28,560 bases of DNA from an uncultured Faecalibacterium sp. (GCA_934511465.1 CAKSWG010000025.1:1-28560); one strand, 5' to 3'. Shown: positions 1 through 7,996, numbered from the stretch's first letter. Numbers and translations: made by a program. Notes: generated by a model not told the origin, from the sequence alone.

Positions 1-5
1 TGTTT

Positions 6-34
6 ATTTTACCACCGAAGTGGTTTTTTGTCAA
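6..34 (-). promoter_or_regulatory. Strong sigma-A-type promoter P1 firing off the left edge
   Basis: On the minus strand a consensus -35 TTGACA (29-34) is followed after exactly 17 bases by TAAAAT (6-11). The spacer contains a short dyad, CCAC-TTCG-GTGG. Transcription would start within a few bases of position 1 and run out of the window, so the gene served is not visible. It is the most downstream of three similar tandem promoters in an AT-rich stretch, a layout typical of stable-RNA operons or very highly expressed genes. That identity is inference. Confidence 0.7.
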
Positions 35-189
35 GCCTTATTTTTTAGAAGCTTTTGAACTTTCTGAACTTGGACATCTTGAAGTTTCTCGGCGCTAACC
101 GTTTTTCTTGACGTTCATTGGTTCTTTTCAAGGGCTTCCTGCTGAGGTTTTGGAAGTCATTCTTTTGCCTCAGCGCTTGGCGCTCACAT

Positions 190-218
190 ATAGTACCACA
201 TTCAACCCCTTTTGGCAA
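190..218 (-). promoter_or_regulatory. Second tandem promoter P2 upstream of the off-window gene
   Basis: The minus strand reads TTGCCA (213-218), a 17-base spacer, then TACTAT (190-195). It faces the same way as P1, about 184 bp upstream of it, with no intervening gene. Match to consensus is fair rather than perfect. Confidence 0.5.
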
Positions 219-254
219 GCCTTTTTTCAAACTTTTTCGGCATTTTTCGTTCTT

Positions 255-283
255 TGTATACAAGGCCCAGTTTTTCATTGCAA
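255..283 (-). promoter_or_regulatory. Third tandem promoter P3 upstream of the off-window gene
   Basis: The minus strand reads TTGCAA (278-283), a 17-base spacer, then TATACA (255-260). It lies 65 bp upstream of P2 and has the same orientation and spacing. The rest of 1-380 is AT-rich; the short open frames there lack ribosome binding sites, and I see no gene in it. Confidence 0.5.
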
Positions 284-380
284 ACAAGGATCGTTTTGGC
301 TACAATTCATACTTTCTTCCTATTTATACATACTATATATAAGTCCCCCCTGCGTTTTGGGGCATCCATTTATGAAGTAC

Positions 381-432
381 AAACAAAACTCCATATCTGC
401 TGCCGGGCTGGTACAGACATGGAGTTTTGTTT
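381..432. terminator. Bidirectional rho-independent terminator after the CPBP gene
   Basis: A perfect 14-bp inverted repeat (381-394 with 419-432, arms AAACAAAACTCCAT and ATGGAGTTTTGTTT) surrounds a 24-base loop. The outer stem is A/T-rich, giving T-runs on both strands. It begins 4 bases after the stop codon of the CPBP protease gene and would end the merR-ybjQ-CPBP transcript. Confidence 0.8.
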
Positions 433-435
433 TTC

Positions 436-1347
436 TCATTCGGTTTTCTCTTCCTGCTTCATCTGCCGCAGGGTCAGCCAGACGGCCAGTGCCAGCATGG
501 GCAGCATACCGATCAGGCCAATGGGCATGGGGCCCAATACATTGTAATAACTGTCTGCGGGGTTCGTCAGAACCACAAACAGCGCTGCCACCGCATTGAA
601 TGCGCCGTGCGCAATGGCAGACACCCAGATGCAGCCGGTCTTTTCATAGAGCCAATCCAACAGGGTGTTGAGGGCAAAACAGACCACACACCACACCACA
701 AGGCCCAGCACCGGTGCACCCAGATAATTTGTGCCGTATTCATAGCCGGTCAGCAGCATGATGGGCCAGTGCCAGACACCCCAGATCACGCCGCCCAGCA
801 GGCGGCCGTTGAGCAGGCCAAGCTGCTCCTTCAGGTGGGGCATCATATACCCGCGCCAGCCGGCTTCCTCGCCCACAGCGGCCAGCATGTTGATGGGCGG
901 AGCCAGCGTGATCGCGAACAGACCCGTTTCCAGCATGTAGCTGAGGTTGGATACACCCAGCTCCCTGCGCAGGGTCTCAGCGTCCATCTCGCCGCCGTAG
1001 GCCGTTGCCAGCCAGCTGCCGGAGAGGTCCAGCCGATGCGGAAACACCGCAAAATAGAGCACTGCCGCCAGCACCGTGAACACCGCCGGGCCGAACCACG
1101 CCGCCAGCCACCAGCGGCGCCTGCCCTGCACCTTCCAGCCGATGCCGGTGGGCTGGCGCTGAAAGACCTTTTGCACCAGCAGCACTGCCAGCAGCGGGCA
1201 GAGCATGGTGGCGACCAGCGCCAGCTGATACAGCACGGCATTCTGCTTTTGCAGCAGCGCCATGCAGCCGCCGACCTGACACAGCCATGCCAGACCAAAC
1301 GCTAACAGGAAATAAAGGCCAAAGCCCTGCTTTTCTTTTGTGGTCAT
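436..1347 (-). CDS. CPBP-family intramembrane metalloprotease (CAAX/bacteriocin-processing type)
   Basis: This is a 303-residue polytopic membrane protein. It shows the three CPBP (Abi/Rce1-like) motifs: EEAGWR (the EExxxR glutamates), a WGVWHW segment with the second-motif histidine, and HGAFN (HxxxN). These residues build the membrane-embedded metal site. Family members cleave prenylated or other membrane substrates, act as bacteriocin immunity proteins or process signalling peptides; which applies here cannot be told. The ATG overlaps the upstream ybjQ-family stop as ATGA, so the two are translationally coupled. It is the last gene of a three-gene operon headed by a MerR regulator and is followed at once by a terminator. 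Family assignment is firm, substrate unknown. Confidence 0.87.
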   Translation of the reverse strand: MTTKEKQGFGLYFLLAFGLAWLCQVGGCMALLQKQNAVLYQLALVATMLCPLLAVLLVQKVFQRQPTGIGWKVQGRRRWWLAAWFGPAVFTVLAAVLYFAVFPHRLDLSGSWLATAYGGEMDAETLRRELGVSNLSYMLETGLFAITLAPPINMLAAVGEEAGWRGYMMPHLKEQLGLLNGRLLGGVIWGVWHWPIMLLTGYEYGTNYLGAPVLGLVVWCVVCFALNTLLDWLYEKTGCIWVSAIAHGAFNAVAALFVVLTNPADSYYNVLGPMPIGLIGMLPMLALAVWLTLRQMKQEEKTE

Positions 1348-1655
1348 ACGAACTTCACCGCCGTTCCATAAGCAATGACCTCTGCCGCGCCCTGCATGAC
1401 GCTGGCGGAAGCGTAGCGCATCCCTACAACTGCATCCGCTCCAAGGGCCTCTGCATCCTTGACCATGCGTCCTGTGGCGATCTGCCGGGCTTCGGTGAGC
1501 ATATCCGCATAGTCGGTCACTTCACCGCCCACCAACGTGCGGAACCCTGCCATCAGATCGTGGCCCAGATTGCGGCTCTGCACCGTGCTGCCGCGCACCA
1601 CACCCAGCGCTTCCAGCTTTTTGCCGGGCACCTCATTAATAGTTACGATAAGCAT
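1344..1655 (-). CDS. YbjQ/UPF0145 family protein (putative heavy-metal-binding domain)
   Basis: The 103-residue product matches the YbjQ/UPF0145 pattern: an early beta strand then G-K-x-L-x-x-LGVVRGSTV, a central RTLVGGEVTDYADML block, and a C-terminal LGADAVVGMRYASASVMQGA block. The family forms small oligomeric rings. It has been called a heavy-metal-binding domain, but its biochemical role is not established. The start at 1655 is chosen because GGGAGAAGAAG precedes that ATG; an upstream ATG at 1682 lacks a good site and lies inside merR. The first 20 bases overlap the 3' end of merR and the last 4 overlap the CPBP gene, so the three are one coupled operon. Confidence 0.85.
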   Translation of the reverse strand: MLIVTINEVPGKKLEALGVVRGSTVQSRNLGHDLMAGFRTLVGGEVTDYADMLTEARQIATGRMVKDAEALGADAVVGMRYASASVMQGAAEVIAYGTAVKFV

Positions 1656-2289
1656 CTTCTTCTCCCTTTCCGATCTCTTCAATGCGTTCCAGCAGCACCT
1701 TCAGCGTGCCCACGATGCACCCCACCGGGATGCCGAACAATACAATGAGCAGCGGCAGCGGCGGCGCTTCCTGCGGGTCGCTGTAAAAGGCCCACGCCAT
1801 CGTTGCGATCACAAAAGCCATCAGCGCCACAAAAAGAGCAGCGCCGATGCAGGCACCGCGGATGCGCTCGCCTTTTCGGTCTGTGCGTTCAATGTTCACA
1901 AAGGTCACTCCCTGTTCCTCTCGTGCAGCAAGGCGCGCAAGCGTCTGCTCCACATCCAGTTCTTCAAGGTTTCCGGAAGCCTTTTCCAATACGGTGCAGA
2001 AGTCGATGGCTTCGTCCAGATCCTTGCGGCGGGTGCTCAGACGTTCCAGCTGCTGACCCATACCCTCAGCCAGCGTCTTCTGCCCTTCCAGCATTTCCCG
2101 GATCTCGGCCAGCGGCACATCCAGCTTGCGCAGCAGCTTGATGCGACGCAGGCGCTCCACGTCTGCCTGCGAGTAGCTGCGGTAGCCGTTGCCCGGTTCG
2201 CGGCCGGGGGTAATGAGCCCCTCCTCCTCGTAAAAGCGGATGTTCTTTTTGGTCACGCCCACAGCGGCTTCCACTTCGTTGATCTTCAT
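1636..2289 (-). CDS. MerR-family transcriptional regulator with C-terminal membrane segments
   Basis: The 217-residue protein has an N-terminal MerR winged helix-turn-helix: MKINEVEAAVGVTKKNIRFYEEEG to about residue 25, and GYRSYSQADVERL at about 35-48. A dimerisation coiled coil follows at about 70-115. The C-terminus is not a metal or drug pocket. It has two hydrophobic stretches (about 146-167 and 177-195), predicted transmembrane helices, with a charged tail. A DNA-binding protein tethered to the membrane beside a membrane protease gene suggests sensing of envelope state; that is inference. It is first in its operon, has an AAGGAGG site 10 bases before the ATG, and lies behind a promoter of MerR-controlled architecture (2315-2345). 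Confidence 0.88.
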   Translation of the reverse strand: MKINEVEAAVGVTKKNIRFYEEEGLITPGREPGNGYRSYSQADVERLRRIKLLRKLDVPLAEIREMLEGQKTLAEGMGQQLERLSTRRKDLDEAIDFCTVLEKASGNLEELDVEQTLARLAAREEQGVTFVNIERTDRKGERIRGACIGAALFVALMAFVIATMAWAFYSDPQEAPPLPLLIVLFGIPVGCIVGTLKVLLERIEEIGKGEEDAYRNY

Positions 2290-2314
2290 GGCTCCGGTGC
2301 CTCCTTACGTGCCT

Positions 2315-2345
2315 ATGTTACACCTTCCAGAAAGGGGAAGGTCAA
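2315..2345 (-). promoter_or_regulatory. MerR-type promoter with 19-bp spacer and centred operator dyad
   Basis: The minus strand reads TTGACC (2340-2345), a 19-base spacer, then TAACAT (2315-2320). A perfect 7-bp dyad, ACCTTCC-N7-GGAAGGT (2322-2342), lies in the spacer and runs into the -35. Overlong 19-20 bp spacers with a dyad between the hexamers are the hallmark of promoters that MerR proteins activate by DNA distortion. Autoregulation of the downstream merR operon is the natural reading. Confidence 0.75.
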
Positions 2346-2367
2346 TAGGTTTTAATAGAAAAGTGAG

Positions 2368-2495
2368 ACTCCCCCAGTCTGCTTCGCAGACAGCCCCCTC
2401 GGAGATGGGGCCTTTGGCAAAACATAAAACTTTGCCGCACTGCCAAAGGCTTCCTTCTTGAAGGAGCTGGCGAGCGAATGCGAGACTGAAGGAGT
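2368..2495. repeat. MITE-like palindromic intergenic repeat (second repeat family)
   Basis: A 128-bp element with imperfect terminal inverted repeats of about 50 bp. Both ends read inward as ACTCC(C/T)(C/T)CAGTCT and meet at GCCTTTGGC (left) and GCCAAAGGC (right). The left arm contains a nested hairpin, GTCTGC-TTC-GCAGAC. It ends 10 bases before the helicase stop codon and has no coding capacity. No obvious target duplication is seen. It is unrelated in sequence to the four larger elements elsewhere in the window. Confidence 0.7.
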
Positions 2496-2505
2496 TATTA
2501 TTTTA

Positions 2506-3693
2506 TCAGAAGTAACACTTGATCTGGAACCGGTCGGCGTTGTCCTTTTTTTCCTCCACCACGATGTGCTCATGGTTGAAGTCGAAGTGCACCGGGGTGC
2601 ACAGGTCGGTATTGCGGGTCAGGCGCAGCAGCTCCTGTACCCGCTTTTTCTCCTCCGGCACATAGAACAAGTAGCTCACGCCCTCCTTTTTGGCACGGCC
2701 GGTGCGGCCGATCCGGTGGGTGTAATGTTCGTTCTCACTGGGCACATCGTAGTTGATGACGGCGTCCACGTCCGAAACATCGATGCCGCGGGCCGCCACG
2801 TCGGTGGCTACCAGAATGGCCAGCTTGCCGTCCCGGAAGTTCTGCATGATCTGGTTGCGCTCCTTCTGGGAGAGGTCGCCGTGCAGACAATCCACCGAGA
2901 AGCCCAGCCGTGCCAGCTGGTTGGCCAGAGTGGCAGTGTTGAACTTAGTATCGCAGAACACCATCACCCGCTTGTAGCTCTCACCAATGATGATCTGTGC
3001 AAGGTCGGAAAGCTTGTTGCGGCCGGAGGTCTCCAGCATATACTGGGTGATCTTGGGCTGGCTCTCCTCCCGGGGCTGGACGGTGATCTCCTCAGCGTTG
3101 TGCTGGTACAGCCAGCCAATGTCCATCACCTCGCGGCTGATGGTGGCCGAGAACATGGAAAGGGACTTGCGGGCCTTCATCATTTCAATGATATGCCGCA
3201 CATCCTTATAGAAGCCCATGTTCAGCATCTCGTCGGCCTCGTCCAGCACGATCTGGGTCACATGGGAGATGTCGATATTGCGGTGCTTGTAGTGGTCCAT
3301 CAGGCGGCCCGGCGTGGCCACCACGATCTGGCAGCCCTCGGCAAGGCGCTTTGCCTGCTTTTCCATGTTGGCACCACCATACACGCAGGCCACCTGCACC
3401 TCCGGCATAAAATAGGTGAGCTGGGTCAGCTCTTCCGCGATCTGCTGGGCAAGCTCCCGGGTGGGGGCCATGATGACAGCCTGCGGGTACTTGTTTTCCG
3501 GCTGGATATGCTCCGCCACCGGGATGCCGAAGGCACAGGTCTTGCCGGTGCCGGTGGGTGCCTTTGCGATCACATCATGGCCCGCCAGCATGACGGGGAT
3601 GGTCTTTTCCTGAATTTCGGTCATTTCGGCAAAGCCCATGCGCTCCACAGCCTTGTGGATGGCCGGGCTGCATTGCAGTTCACTGTAAAGCAT
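2506..3693 (-). CDS. DEAD-box ATP-dependent RNA helicase
   Basis: The 395-residue protein carries all core motifs of the family: Q motif region near 25, Walker A APTGTGKT (45-52), PTREL (77-81), TPGR (127-130), DEAD (151-154), SAT (182-184), VATDVAARGID, and HRIGRTGR near the end of the second RecA domain. It unwinds short RNA duplexes using ATP, typically in ribosome assembly, mRNA decay or cold adaptation. The C-terminus stops soon after the core (ending in KCYF), without the basic RNA-binding extension of CshA or DbpA, so it is a minimal helicase and I give no symbol. A good promoter lies at 3733-3761, so it is probably a single-gene unit. GGAACGGAG precedes the ATG. Confidence 0.93.
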   Translation of the reverse strand: MLYSELQCSPAIHKAVERMGFAEMTEIQEKTIPVMLAGHDVIAKAPTGTGKTCAFGIPVAEHIQPENKYPQAVIMAPTRELAQQIAEELTQLTYFMPEVQVACVYGGANMEKQAKRLAEGCQIVVATPGRLMDHYKHRNIDISHVTQIVLDEADEMLNMGFYKDVRHIIEMMKARKSLSMFSATISREVMDIGWLYQHNAEEITVQPREESQPKITQYMLETSGRNKLSDLAQIIIGESYKRVMVFCDTKFNTATLANQLARLGFSVDCLHGDLSQKERNQIMQNFRDGKLAILVATDVAARGIDVSDVDAVINYDVPSENEHYTHRIGRTGRAKKEGVSYLFYVPEEKKRVQELLRLTRNTDLCTPVHFDFNHEHIVVEEKKDNADRFQIKCYF

Positions 3694-3732
3694 CTGATTC
3701 TCCGTTCCTTTGTCCTTTTATATTCTGAACCC

Positions 3733-3761
3733 AGTATAGCATGAAATGCCGCGCTTGTCAG
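3733..3761 (-). promoter_or_regulatory. Promoter of the DEAD-box helicase gene
   Basis: The minus strand reads CTGACA (3756-3761), 17 bases, then TATACT (3733-3738): five of six matches in each hexamer with ideal spacing. It lies about 40 bp upstream of the helicase ATG. Confidence 0.7.
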
Positions 3762-3801
3762 CAGAGAAACAAAAAGATGCCGTGCGCTAGGCACAGAGCG
3801 G

Positions 3802-4139
3802 GACGATTTAGAATGCCCTCCGCTTACGCTCTGGGCATAATCAGCGGAAAATAATTTTGAATTTCGGAATATCGGAACGCCTGCGGGCGTTCCGATATTC
3901 CATTTTCACAGCAGGGGTCGTAAAGGAAAACGGTATTTGCAGTGCCGCTTCCTGCGGAAGCGCGGCACTGCGGGAAGGTTATCTTTTTTCAGCGGGACAG
4001 AAAGCAAATGCTGACTGCCTTTACAACCCTCCCCATGAAAAGGCGATTCGGGAAAATCCGCAGATTTTCCCGAATCGCAAATTATAATAAAATTCCGCTT
4101 AAAATGCCCAGAGCAAAGCGGAGGGCATTCCAAATCGTT
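3802..4139. repeat. Long palindromic repeat element, copy A (complete, two ends)
   Basis: A 338-bp non-coding element. Its two ends are inverted copies of about 50 bp, starting ACGATTT(A/G)GAATGCCC and each holding an ATGCCC/GGGCAT stem (3813-3818 with 3833-3838; 4104-4109 with 4123-4128). Inside the left end is a perfect 16-bp hairpin with loop TGCG (3866-3901). Inside the right end is a different perfect 16-bp hairpin with loop CGCA (4043-4078). Conserved TTTTCAC and GTGAAAA-like boxes flank them, and a 33-nt hairpin with core TTCCTGCGGAA (3939-3971) lies in the middle. It sits between the HU terminator and the helicase promoter. Confidence 0.85.
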
Positions 4140-4162
4140 CTCTTGCCCGCATATCCAGCAAA

Positions 4163-4198
4163 CAAAAAGAACTGCGCCCCGAGTGGAGGGCACAGCTC
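4163..4198 (-). terminator. Rho-independent terminator of the HU gene
   Basis: On the minus strand GAGCTGTGCCCT (4187-4198) pairs with GGGGCGCAGTTC (4169-4180), allowing two G-T pairs. The run TTTTTGTTTG follows (from 4168 downward). It lies 19 bases after the HU stop codon. Confidence 0.8.
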
Positions 4199-4217
4199 TT
4201 TGCATTTGATTTGAGAA

Positions 4218-4523
4218 TCAGACAGCTTCCTCAGTCTTGGCAGCCTTGCCTGCTTCCAGCTTCTGCTTGAAGCGGCCGCTGGCCTTGAAGCCGGGGATGG
4301 AGGTGGACTCCAGACGGCTGGAGACCTTGGTCTTGGGGTTGGTGTAAGCCTTGGGCTTGCGGGGCCGCATCTCAAAGCGGCCAAAGCCTGCGATGGTCAC
4401 TTTCTCGTCTGCGCGCAGGCAGTCAGCGATCTGATCAAACATTGCATCCATCGTGGTTTCGACCTGTGCTTCGGTAAAGCCGGTCTTGCGTGCCACGGTC
4501 TCGATCATCTGGGAACGGGTCAT
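4218..4523 (-). CDS. hup: HU-family DNA-binding protein
   Basis: The 101-residue product starts MTRSQMIETVARKTGF, the helical dimerisation part. GFGRFEMRPRKPKAYTNPKT at about 48-67 matches the conserved GFG and beta-arm R-x-x-R-x-x-x-NP region of HU/IHF proteins. A C-terminal tail rich in Lys and Ala extends it about 10 residues past the usual 90. The homodimer bends and compacts DNA. The start at 4523 has AGGAGG eight to thirteen bases upstream; in-frame codons up to 4625 lie across the promoter and are not translated. It has its own promoter and terminator, so it is monocistronic. Assignment is firm; HU rather than IHF is the default in Firmicutes. Confidence 0.92.
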   Translation of the reverse strand: MTRSQMIETVARKTGFTEAQVETTMDAMFDQIADCLRADEKVTIAGFGRFEMRPRKPKAYTNPKTKVSSRLESTSIPGFKASGRFKQKLEAGKAAKTEEAV

Positions 4524-4546
4524 GTATCTATATCCTCCTGGAGTGT

Positions 4547-4592
4547 CCAAAAGTAACGTCTTTTGGCAAATTTTGCGTTGTTGAGTATAACA
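4547..4592 (-). promoter_or_regulatory. HU promoter (extended -10) with 5'-UTR hairpin
   Basis: The minus strand has an extended -10, TGT-TATACT (4584-4592), with no convincing -35. Between the start site and the ribosome binding site is a 7-bp hairpin, CCAAAAG-ACGTTA-CTTTTGG (4547-4566), which may stabilise the mRNA 5' end. Confidence 0.55.
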
Positions 4593-4681
4593 TAATTCAC
4601 GCACTGTTTGCGACAGATTGCGCACAAAACGTCATTTATTGCGCACGAACCATTGTATTCTCTGTCTGCCTTTCACAAATA

Positions 4682-4708
4682 CAGCGCCCGCCGTTTTGGC
4701 GGGCGCTG
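4682..4708 (-). terminator. Probable terminator of the pyrimidine operon
   Basis: A perfect 11-bp GC-rich stem, CAGCGCCCGCC with GGCGGGCGCTG, and a five-base loop lies 35 bases after the carB stop. On the minus strand only TATTTGTG follows, so the U-tract is weak. The stem is strong enough that I still call it a terminator, with some doubt. Confidence 0.6.
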
Positions 4709-4743
4709 CAAACAAACAGTCTGGCGGGTAATTACAGGGGTAA

Positions 4744-7700
4744 TTATTTGCGGTGGTACAGGGTGGCAATATCCACCAGCGGGATGTTCTCCAAGCTGTG
4801 GTCGCTGCGCAGGCAGTTCACCAGCGCGTTGGCAGTGTCCACGGCGGTGATGCAGGGGATGCTCAGCTCCACGGCCTTGCGGCGCAGACGCACCGAGTCA
4901 CGCTTGGGGTCGCGGCCCTTGGCACTGGTGGAGAACACATAGTCCACCAAGCCGCTTTGCAGCAGGTCCACGATGTTGGGCGACTCGCCGGACATATTGC
5001 GCACCTCGTTGCAGGGCACCATGTGCTTGTTGAGCCATGCGCAGGTGCCGGAGGTGCCGTACAGCTTGTAGCCCATGCTCTTGAGCTTCCATGCAATGTC
5101 CACGAACTCGGGCTTGTCGCTGTCCTTCACGGTAAAGATGCAGCAGCTTGCGGGGCCGGGGGTCTTGAAGGTGTAGCCCGCGCCGATCAGGCCCTTGAGC
5201 AGGGCGTCGTGGTAGTTGGGGGCAATGCCCAGCACTTCGCCGGTGGACTTCATCTCGGGGCCGAACTGGGTATCCACACCGTGCAGCTTTTCAAAGCTGA
5301 ACACCGGCACCTTGACGGCCACATAAGGTGCGTTGGGGTGCAGGCCGGTGCCGTAGCCCATATCTGCCAGCTTTTCGCCCAGACAGCAGCGCACAGCCAG
5401 ATCCACCATGGGCACGCCGGTGACCTTGGAGATATACGGCACGGTACGGGAGGAACGGGGGTTCACCTCAATGACGTACACCTTGCCGTTGGAAACAGCG
5501 TACTGCACGTTCACCAGACCGGTGACATGCAGCTCGCGGGCAAAGCGGCCGGTGTAATCCACCATGGTGTCGATCTCGGCCTGAGTCAGGTGCTGTGCCG
5601 GGTAGACACAGATGGAGTCGCCGGAGTGCACGCCGGTGCGCTCCACCTGCTCCATGATGCCGGGGATCAGGAAGTTCTCGCCGTCGCAGATGGCGTCCAC
5701 TTCGCACTCGGTGCCCAGAATGTACTTATCCAGCAGCACAGGGTGATCCATGTCCACATGTTCGGTGATGACGCCCATGTACTCAATGACATCTGCCTTG
5801 GTGTAGGCCACGATCATGTTCTGTCCGCCCAGCACGTAGGAGGGACGCATCAGCACCGGCAGGCCGATCTCATCGGCGGCAGCCAGCGCCTCGTCCAGAT
5901 TGAACACGGTGCGGCCCGGTGCACGGGGGATCTTGCAGCGCTCCAGCAGCTCGTCAAAGCGCTCACGGTCCTCGGCTTCATCGATGGCGTCCGCCGGAGT
6001 GCCCAGAATGGGCAGACCGATCTCGTCCATGTGCTTTGCCAGCTTGATGGCGGTCTGGCCGCCAAACTGCACCACGCAGGCGTCCGGCTTCTCGGTGGCG
6101 ATGATGTTGTCCACGCTCTCCGGGTTCAGCGGGTCAAAGTACAGGCGGTCGCCGGTGTCAAAGTCGGTGGAGACGGTCTCGGGGTTATTGTTGACCAGAA
6201 TGGCTTCGCAGCCGTGCTTCTTCAACGTCCACACACAGTGCACCGAGCAGTAGTCGAACTCGATGCCCTGACCAATGCGGATGGGGCCGGAGCCAAAGAC
6301 CAGAACCTTCTTCTTTTTAGGTTCGCCCTTGGCGGATGCTTCGGCTTCCTTCTCGGCAATGAACTCAGCGGCTTCGTTGTCGCCGTCGTAGGTGGAGTAG
6401 AAGTAAGGGGTGTTGGCCGAGAACTCGGCAGCGCAGGTATCCACCATCTTGAAACCGGCGCGGTAATTCTCCACGGGGAGCTTGTCCACCTGTGCCAGAC
6501 GCTTGATGGTCTTATCTTGGAAGCCGTACTTCTTGGCGGTCTTATACTGCTCTTCGGTCAGCACGCCGTTGCACTTGGCCAGACCATTTTCAAGGTTTGC
6601 CAAGTGCTGCATCTTATCGAGGAACCACCAGTCGATCTTGGTGATGCGGTAGATGGTCTGGTGGTCGATGCCGCGCTTGAGGGCCTCGTACACGCAGAAC
6701 ACACGCTCGGCGTCCTGAACATGCATGTGGGCCACGATCTCGTCATCGGTCAGCTCCTCAAAGGGCTTGTGGGTCAAGGTGTCCATGCCCAGCTCGATGG
6801 AGGAGACTGCCTTCATCATGGCAGCCTCGAAGCTGTTGCCAATGCTCATCACCTCGCCGGTGGCCATCATCTGGGTGCCCAGAGACTTGTCGGCGTAGAC
6901 GAACTTATCAAAGGGCCACTTCGGGTACTTGACCACGATGTAGTCCAGCGCAGGCTCAAAGCAGGCGCAGGTCTTGCCGGTGACGTCGTTGGTGATCTCG
7001 TCCAGCGTGTAGCCGATGGCGATCTTGGTTGCCACCTTGGCAATAGGATAGCCGGTGGCCTTGGAGGCCAGTGCGGAAGAGCGGGACACACGGGGGTTGA
7101 CCTCGATGACCGCATAATCAAAGCTGTCCGGCTTCAGAGCAAACTGGCAGTTGCAGCCGCCCTCGATGCCCAGCTCGGTGATGATGTCCAGCGCAGCGGT
7201 GCGCAGCATCTGGTACTCGTGGTCGGTCAGGGTCTGGGAGGGAGCCACGACCACCGAGTCGCCGGTGTGGATGCCCACGGGGTCAAGGTTCTCCATGTTA
7301 CACACGGTAATCACGTTGCCCTTGTGGTCGCGCATGACCTCGTACTCGATCTCTTTCCAGCCGGCGATGCACTTTTCCACAAGGATCTGATGGATGGGGG
7401 AAAGGCGCAGGCCGTTGGTGCCGATCTCGATGAGCTTTTCGCGGGTCTCGCAGATGCCGCCGCCGGTGCCGCCCATGGTAAAGGCCGGGCGCACAATGAC
7501 CGGGTAGCCGATGCGGTCTGCACAGGCCAGCGCATCCTGCAACGTCTCCACCACCTCAGAGGGGATGATGGGCTGGTGCAGCTTTTCCATCGTCTCCTTG
7601 AACAGCTCGCGGTCCTCGGCACGGTCGATGGTCTCGGGCTTGCAGGCCAGCAGGCGGATGCCGGTGCGGTCCAGATAGCCGGAGCGGGCCAGCTCCATGG

Positions 7701-7995
7701 ACAGGTTCAGGCCCATCTGACCGCCGAGGTTCGGCAGCACGGAGTCCGGCTTTTCAATATCCAGAATGCGCTCCACAACTTCCAGCGTCATGGGCTCGAT
7801 ATACACATGGTCGGCCACATCCGGGTCGGTCATGATGGTTGCGGGGTTGGAGTTCAGCAGAACGGTCTCGATGCCCTCTGCCTTCAGGGCGCGGCAGGCC
7901 TGCGTGCCGGAGTAGTCGAACTCCGCAGCCTGACCAATGATGATGGGGCCGGAGCCAATGACCAGCACCTTCTTGATTCTAGGGTCCTTCGGCAT
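4744..7995 (-). CDS. carB: Carbamoyl-phosphate synthase large subunit
   Basis: The 1083-residue protein has the full duplicated architecture. The N-half preATP-grasp VLVIGSGPIIIGQAAEFDYSG (residues 10-30) and ATP-grasp with GGTGGGI carry out the carboxyphosphate step. A second copy begins VLVFGSGPIRIGQGIEFDY at about 565 and carries out carbamate phosphorylation. A C-terminal MGS-like allosteric domain spans about 930-1080. It makes carbamoyl phosphate from bicarbonate, 2 ATP and glutamine-derived ammonia, the entry point of pyrimidine and arginine synthesis. The start is one base after the carA stop, consistent with coupled synthesis of the two subunits. It is the last gene of the pyr operon. 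Allosteric control by UMP would act on the MGS domain. Confidence 0.98.
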   Translation of the reverse strand: MPKDPRIKKVLVIGSGPIIIGQAAEFDYSGTQACRALKAEGIETVLLNSNPATIMTDPDVADHVYIEPMTLEVVERILDIEKPDSVLPNLGGQMGLNLSMELARSGYLDRTGIRLLACKPETIDRAEDRELFKETMEKLHQPIIPSEVVETLQDALACADRIGYPVIVRPAFTMGGTGGGICETREKLIEIGTNGLRLSPIHQILVEKCIAGWKEIEYEVMRDHKGNVITVCNMENLDPVGIHTGDSVVVAPSQTLTDHEYQMLRTAALDIITELGIEGGCNCQFALKPDSFDYAVIEVNPRVSRSSALASKATGYPIAKVATKIAIGYTLDEITNDVTGKTCACFEPALDYIVVKYPKWPFDKFVYADKSLGTQMMATGEVMSIGNSFEAAMMKAVSSIELGMDTLTHKPFEELTDDEIVAHMHVQDAERVFCVYEALKRGIDHQTIYRITKIDWWFLDKMQHLANLENGLAKCNGVLTEEQYKTAKKYGFQDKTIKRLAQVDKLPVENYRAGFKMVDTCAAEFSANTPYFYSTYDGDNEAAEFIAEKEAEASAKGEPKKKKVLVFGSGPIRIGQGIEFDYCSVHCVWTLKKHGCEAILVNNNPETVSTDFDTGDRLYFDPLNPESVDNIIATEKPDACVVQFGGQTAIKLAKHMDEIGLPILGTPADAIDEAEDRERFDELLERCKIPRAPGRTVFNLDEALAAADEIGLPVLMRPSYVLGGQNMIVAYTKADVIEYMGVITEHVDMDHPVLLDKYILGTECEVDAICDGENFLIPGIMEQVERTGVHSGDSICVYPAQHLTQAEIDTMVDYTGRFARELHVTGLVNVQYAVSNGKVYVIEVNPRSSRTVPYISKVTGVPMVDLAVRCCLGEKLADMGYGTGLHPNAPYVAVKVPVFSFEKLHGVDTQFGPEMKSTGEVLGIAPNYHDALLKGLIGAGYTFKTPGPASCCIFTVKDSDKPEFVDIAWKLKSMGYKLYGTSGTCAWLNKHMVPCNEVRNMSGESPNIVDLLQSGLVDYVFSTSAKGRDPKRDSVRLRRKAVELSIPCITAVDTANALVNCLRSDHSLENIPLVDIATLYHRK

Positions 7996-7996
7996 T

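Noticed and set aside
45..287. Small basic minus-strand frame in the left intergenic region
   Set aside because: It has no ribosome binding site, overlaps the tandem promoters and reads as an AT-rich chance frame.
3866..4078. CRISPR-like array or tRNA/rRNA fragment in the hairpin-rich intergenic elements
   Set aside because: There are no regularly spaced direct repeats and spacers. The stems are unique inverted repeats and do not form a cloverleaf with tRNA landmarks.
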